Positions 62,233-64,000 of a stretch of DNA of 64,000 nt are shown here, one piece after another (within the stretch, counting starts at the first letter, position 1; the number at the start of each line of letters is the position of its first letter). The DNA is from CAAGNP01 sp045595965 (lineage in GTDB: Bacteria > Bacteroidota > Bacteroidia > Bacteroidales > UBA932), in the NCBI GenBank assembly GCA_045595965.1, contig JAZOBN010000028.1, positions 62,001 through 126,000 of the forward strand, read 5' to 3'. The notes beneath the pieces are model-generated. The model ran no database searches, was not told the DNA's origin, and was given only the letters and a program-made list of their open reading frames with translations. The position numbers were made by a program, and so were the translations under genes.

Positions 62233-63093
62233 TTAAAATATTGCGTTTGGATTGCATTTTTTTATAAGACCCTCCAGAACGTTCCCCGGACCCAGTTCCT
62301 GGAACACCTGTGCACCGTCGCTACACATGTTCTTCACACTTTGTGTCCACCTTACAGGGGAGGTTAATTGCTTGAGGAGATTCTCTTTGATTTCTGCAGG
62401 AGAGGTGTGTGGAAGGGCATCCACATTTTGGTAAATTGGGCAGATAGGGGTTCTGAAATTTGTCTTCTCAATAGCTTGGGCAAGCTCTTGTCTTGCAGAT
62501 TCCATCAATGGGGAGTGGAATCCTCCACCAACAAGGAGAGGCAATGCTCTTCTGGCTCCTGCCTCTTTCATCGCTGCACAGGCCTCTTTAATCTTCTCAA
62601 CGGGCCCCGAAATTACAAGCTGGCCAGGACAATTGTAGTTTGCCGGAACAACTCCCTCAAATTTCTCGCACACCTGTTCGATGGTTGTGTCGTCCAGACC
62701 TATGACTGCCGCCATAGTGGAGGGGGTGGTTTCACACGCTTTCTGCATCGCCATTGCCCTTGCATATACAAGCTTTAGCCCATCTTCAAAATCAATTGCC
62801 CCTGCCGCTACCAGTGCTGAGAACTCTCCGAGAGAGTGCCCTGCAACCATGTCTGGCTGGAAATCGGGGATGGACAAGGCTGCTGCCACTGAGTGGAGAA
62901 ATACTGCAGGTTGGGTCACTTTGGTCTGTTTGAGGTCTTCGCTGTCCCCCTTAAACATAATATCGGTAATTCTGAATCCCAATATGTTGTTTGCTTTCTC
63001 GAAGATCTCCCTCACTTTAGGATTTGATTCGTACAAATCCTTTCCCATTCCGGTAAATTGAGATCCTTGTCCGGGAAAAACGTATGCTTTCAT
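62233..63093 (-). CDS. fabD: Malonyl-CoA:ACP transacylase (FabD)
   Basis: Encodes 286 residues. It loads malonyl groups on acyl carrier protein. The GHSLGE motif at 85-90 contains nucleophile Ser87, FPGQGSQ is at 6-12, and the second active-site His lies in GGGFHSPLMESA. It stands apart from the other fab genes, just upstream of nifJ and divergent from tRNA-Arg. Confidence 0.96.
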   Translation of the reverse strand: MKAYVFPGQGSQFTGMGKDLYESNPKVREIFEKANNILGFRITDIMFKGDSEDLKQTKVTQPAVFLHSVAAALSIPDFQPDMVAGHSLGEFSALVAAGAIDFEDGLKLVYARAMAMQKACETTPSTMAAVIGLDDTTIEQVCEKFEGVVPANYNCPGQLVISGPVEKIKEACAAMKEAGARRALPLLVGGGFHSPLMESARQELAQAIEKTNFRTPICPIYQNVDALPHTSPAEIKENLLKQLTSPVRWTQSVKNMCSDGAQVFQELGPGNVLEGLIKKCNPNAIF

Positions 63094-63130
63094 TTATTTT
63101 CAGGTTTTAGTAATTGTTCGATTAAAAGAT

Positions 63131-63138
63131 TATCTTTG
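63131..63138 (+). promoter_or_regulatory. Predicted -7 box of tRNA-Arg
   Basis: TATCTTTG is an exact TAnnTTTG match, 11 bases before the mature tRNA 5' end, placing the start site near 63145. A TTTTAG at 63105-63110 lies about 20 bases upstream as a weak -33. Confidence 0.6.
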
Positions 63139-63149
63139 CGGACGATTTT

Positions 63150-63221
63150 GCGCCCGTAGTTTAATGGATAGAATAGAAGATTCCGGTTCTTCCGGTTGGG
63201 GTTCGATTCCCCACGGGCGTA
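63150..63221 (+). tRNA. tRNA-Arg, anticodon CCG
   Basis: A 72-base cloverleaf can be drawn. The acceptor stem GCGCCCG pairs with CGGGCGT (one G-T pair). The anticodon stem is GAAGA/TCTTC with loop TTCCGGT, so the anticodon is CCG at 63183-63185, reading the Arg codon CGG. The T arm is TGGGG-TTCGATT-CCCCA and the discriminator is A. The 3' CCA is not encoded. It ends one base before the stop codon of the convergent DUF308 gene. Confidence 0.93.
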
Positions 63222-63830
63222 CTAATTTTTCCCCACCTCTTCGTATTCAACATCCTCTATCAATTCGTTTTTATCCTTTTTCTCGGCTGTGAATTGACGG
63301 TAAATTTTGCGTATTTTTTTAGTGGAAATAATCTCTGTGACAGCGTAGATAAGTAAAGATATACCAAAAAATATAAAAAGCCATTCAATGGTGCTGAACG
63401 GGTTGAAGAAGATCACCACGCCACAGGCAGTGGTGATGAGAGGCCCTGCAAAAAGTGCCATAGGGGCCTCTGTCTCTCTTCTGACCGCTACAAGGTTTGC
63501 AATTTCGCTTACCCCGACAATCAGAAGTATTGCTCCGAAAAGGAACATGATGATTCCTGCAAAAAATGATGGGAACAAAGCCAGTACAACACCGAAAACA
63601 AGGGTTGCTATCCCGTTCAATGAGAGTAGGGAGCGGTTCTGTTCCCCCTCAGGTTTCTTTGAAAACAGAAGTGAAACGGCCCCAATAAGTATCAGGATAG
63701 CTCCAATGAGAATAATTATGGTTCTGACAGCCGTTCCTGGCCAAATAACCATTACTGCCCCTAAAATAGCGGCAAATAGTGCTCTTGAATATCCAAATGA
63801 ACGGTCAAAGAGTTGTAGAAATGATTTCAT
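63222..63830 (-). CDS. DUF308/HdeD-type membrane protein
   Basis: Encodes 202 residues with about six membrane helices between 15 and 175, arranged as repeated two-helix units with Gly-rich turns (for example LFGAILLIVGVSEIANLV), typical of DUF308/HdeD. The C-terminus is charged and cytoplasmic. HdeD is linked to acid resistance in E. coli, but this role cannot be assumed here. Its TAG stop lies directly against the tRNA-Arg 3' end. Confidence 0.82.
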   Translation of the reverse strand: MKSFLQLFDRSFGYSRALFAAILGAVMVIWPGTAVRTIIILIGAILILIGAVSLLFSKKPEGEQNRSLLSLNGIATLVFGVVLALFPSFFAGIIMFLFGAILLIVGVSEIANLVAVRRETEAPMALFAGPLITTACGVVIFFNPFSTIEWLFIFFGISLLIYAVTEIISTKKIRKIYRQFTAEKKDKNELIEDVEYEEVGKN

Positions 63831-64000
63831 ATATAACCTAAATTTTGATCAGTAAATAAATACGTAGATTGATTCACGCAATTTATAGACCAAGGTAAGA
63901 ATAATTTTGAAAAAACAACCGATTATTTGTCAGCAGAGTCGCAGACTGAGGTTTTGTTGCAGTGTTTTGAGGGGAAATTGCCTTACTTCAAGTTTTTTTT

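Noticed and set aside
63150..63221. tRNA-Arg as an attachment site of an integrated element
   Set aside because: No integrase, no repeated tRNA 3' end and no foreign genes are visible within the window.
1..64000. CRISPR arrays, restriction-modification, toxin-antitoxin, prophage or secretion islands
   Set aside because: I saw no regularly spaced repeats and no gene with the hallmarks of these systems on either strand.
63831..64000. A gene in the last 170 bases
   Set aside because: No convincing frame or RNA is seen; it is AT-rich DNA upstream of the DUF308 gene.

Overview
The window is a compact chromosomal segment of a Bacteroidota bacterium, most likely order Bacteroidales. The main evidence is a SusC/SusD pair, DUF5723 and GSCFA proteins, Bacteroidota promoter boxes (TAnnTTTG, sometimes with TTTG about 19 bases upstream), a fused FtcD, a zinc-less Tgt, and an anaerobic energy set (pyruvate:ferredoxin oxidoreductase plus a six-subunit Rnf complex). 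Genus cannot be set from the sequence alone. Nearly all DNA is core coding sequence. The only mobile-element trace is a truncated IS3-type remnant near 32.5 kb.

Layout. 1-2.8 kb: end of the ribosomal alpha operon (rpsM', rpsK, rpsD, rpoA, rplQ) closed by a terminator. 2.9-8 kb: a 32-bp perfect palindrome, a lipoprotein plus DUF5723 pair, a convergent GSCFA gene and a threonine dehydrogenase. 8-15.9 kb, minus strand: alaS, LptF/G-type permease, fmt, thiN, tgt, second LptF/G-type permease. 16-27.2 kb, plus strand: a tightly packed 14-gene array running from two M23 peptidases through MerR, Nif3, a zinc-ribbon protein, dnaB and an RseC-like protein to rnfBCDGEA and a small TPR protein, closed by a bidirectional terminator. 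27.2-32.5 kb: glyA, an SPOU methyltransferase, a YgjP-type metallopeptidase, rpsO and pnp. 32.5-34.8 kb: IS remnant, an orphan ORF, a TIGR01212 radical-SAM gene and a YhcH-family gene.

34.8-48.4 kb, plus strand: an 11-gene array. It holds muropeptide processing (NlpC/P60 lipoprotein and a Tat-exported dipeptide epimerase), a small unknown, guaB, envelope biogenesis (SurA-like lipoprotein, SurA, OstA/LptA-like) and histidine degradation (hutH, hutI, an MBL-fold hydrolase, ftcD) without hutU. 48.4-53.7 kb: a membrane LytTR regulator divergent from fabH-fabK-fabF-fabZ-fabG, with a repeat array between them. 53.8-63.1 kb, minus strand: fabD, nifJ, susC, susD. 63.1-64 kb: tRNA-Arg(CCG) abutting a DUF308 membrane-protein gene.

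How it works together. PFOR makes reduced ferredoxin, which Rnf can oxidise with NAD+ reduction and ion export. The fab genes supply acyl chains using the flavin reductase FabK. SurA, OstA and the two LptF/G-like permeases serve outer-membrane assembly, and NlpC/P60 plus the epimerase recycle cell-wall dipeptides. I found no clearly new defence or mobile system. The best leads for undescribed biology are the LytTR/fab intergenic repeat array, the lipoprotein-DUF5723 pair, the MBL protein inside the hut array and the exported dipeptide epimerase.
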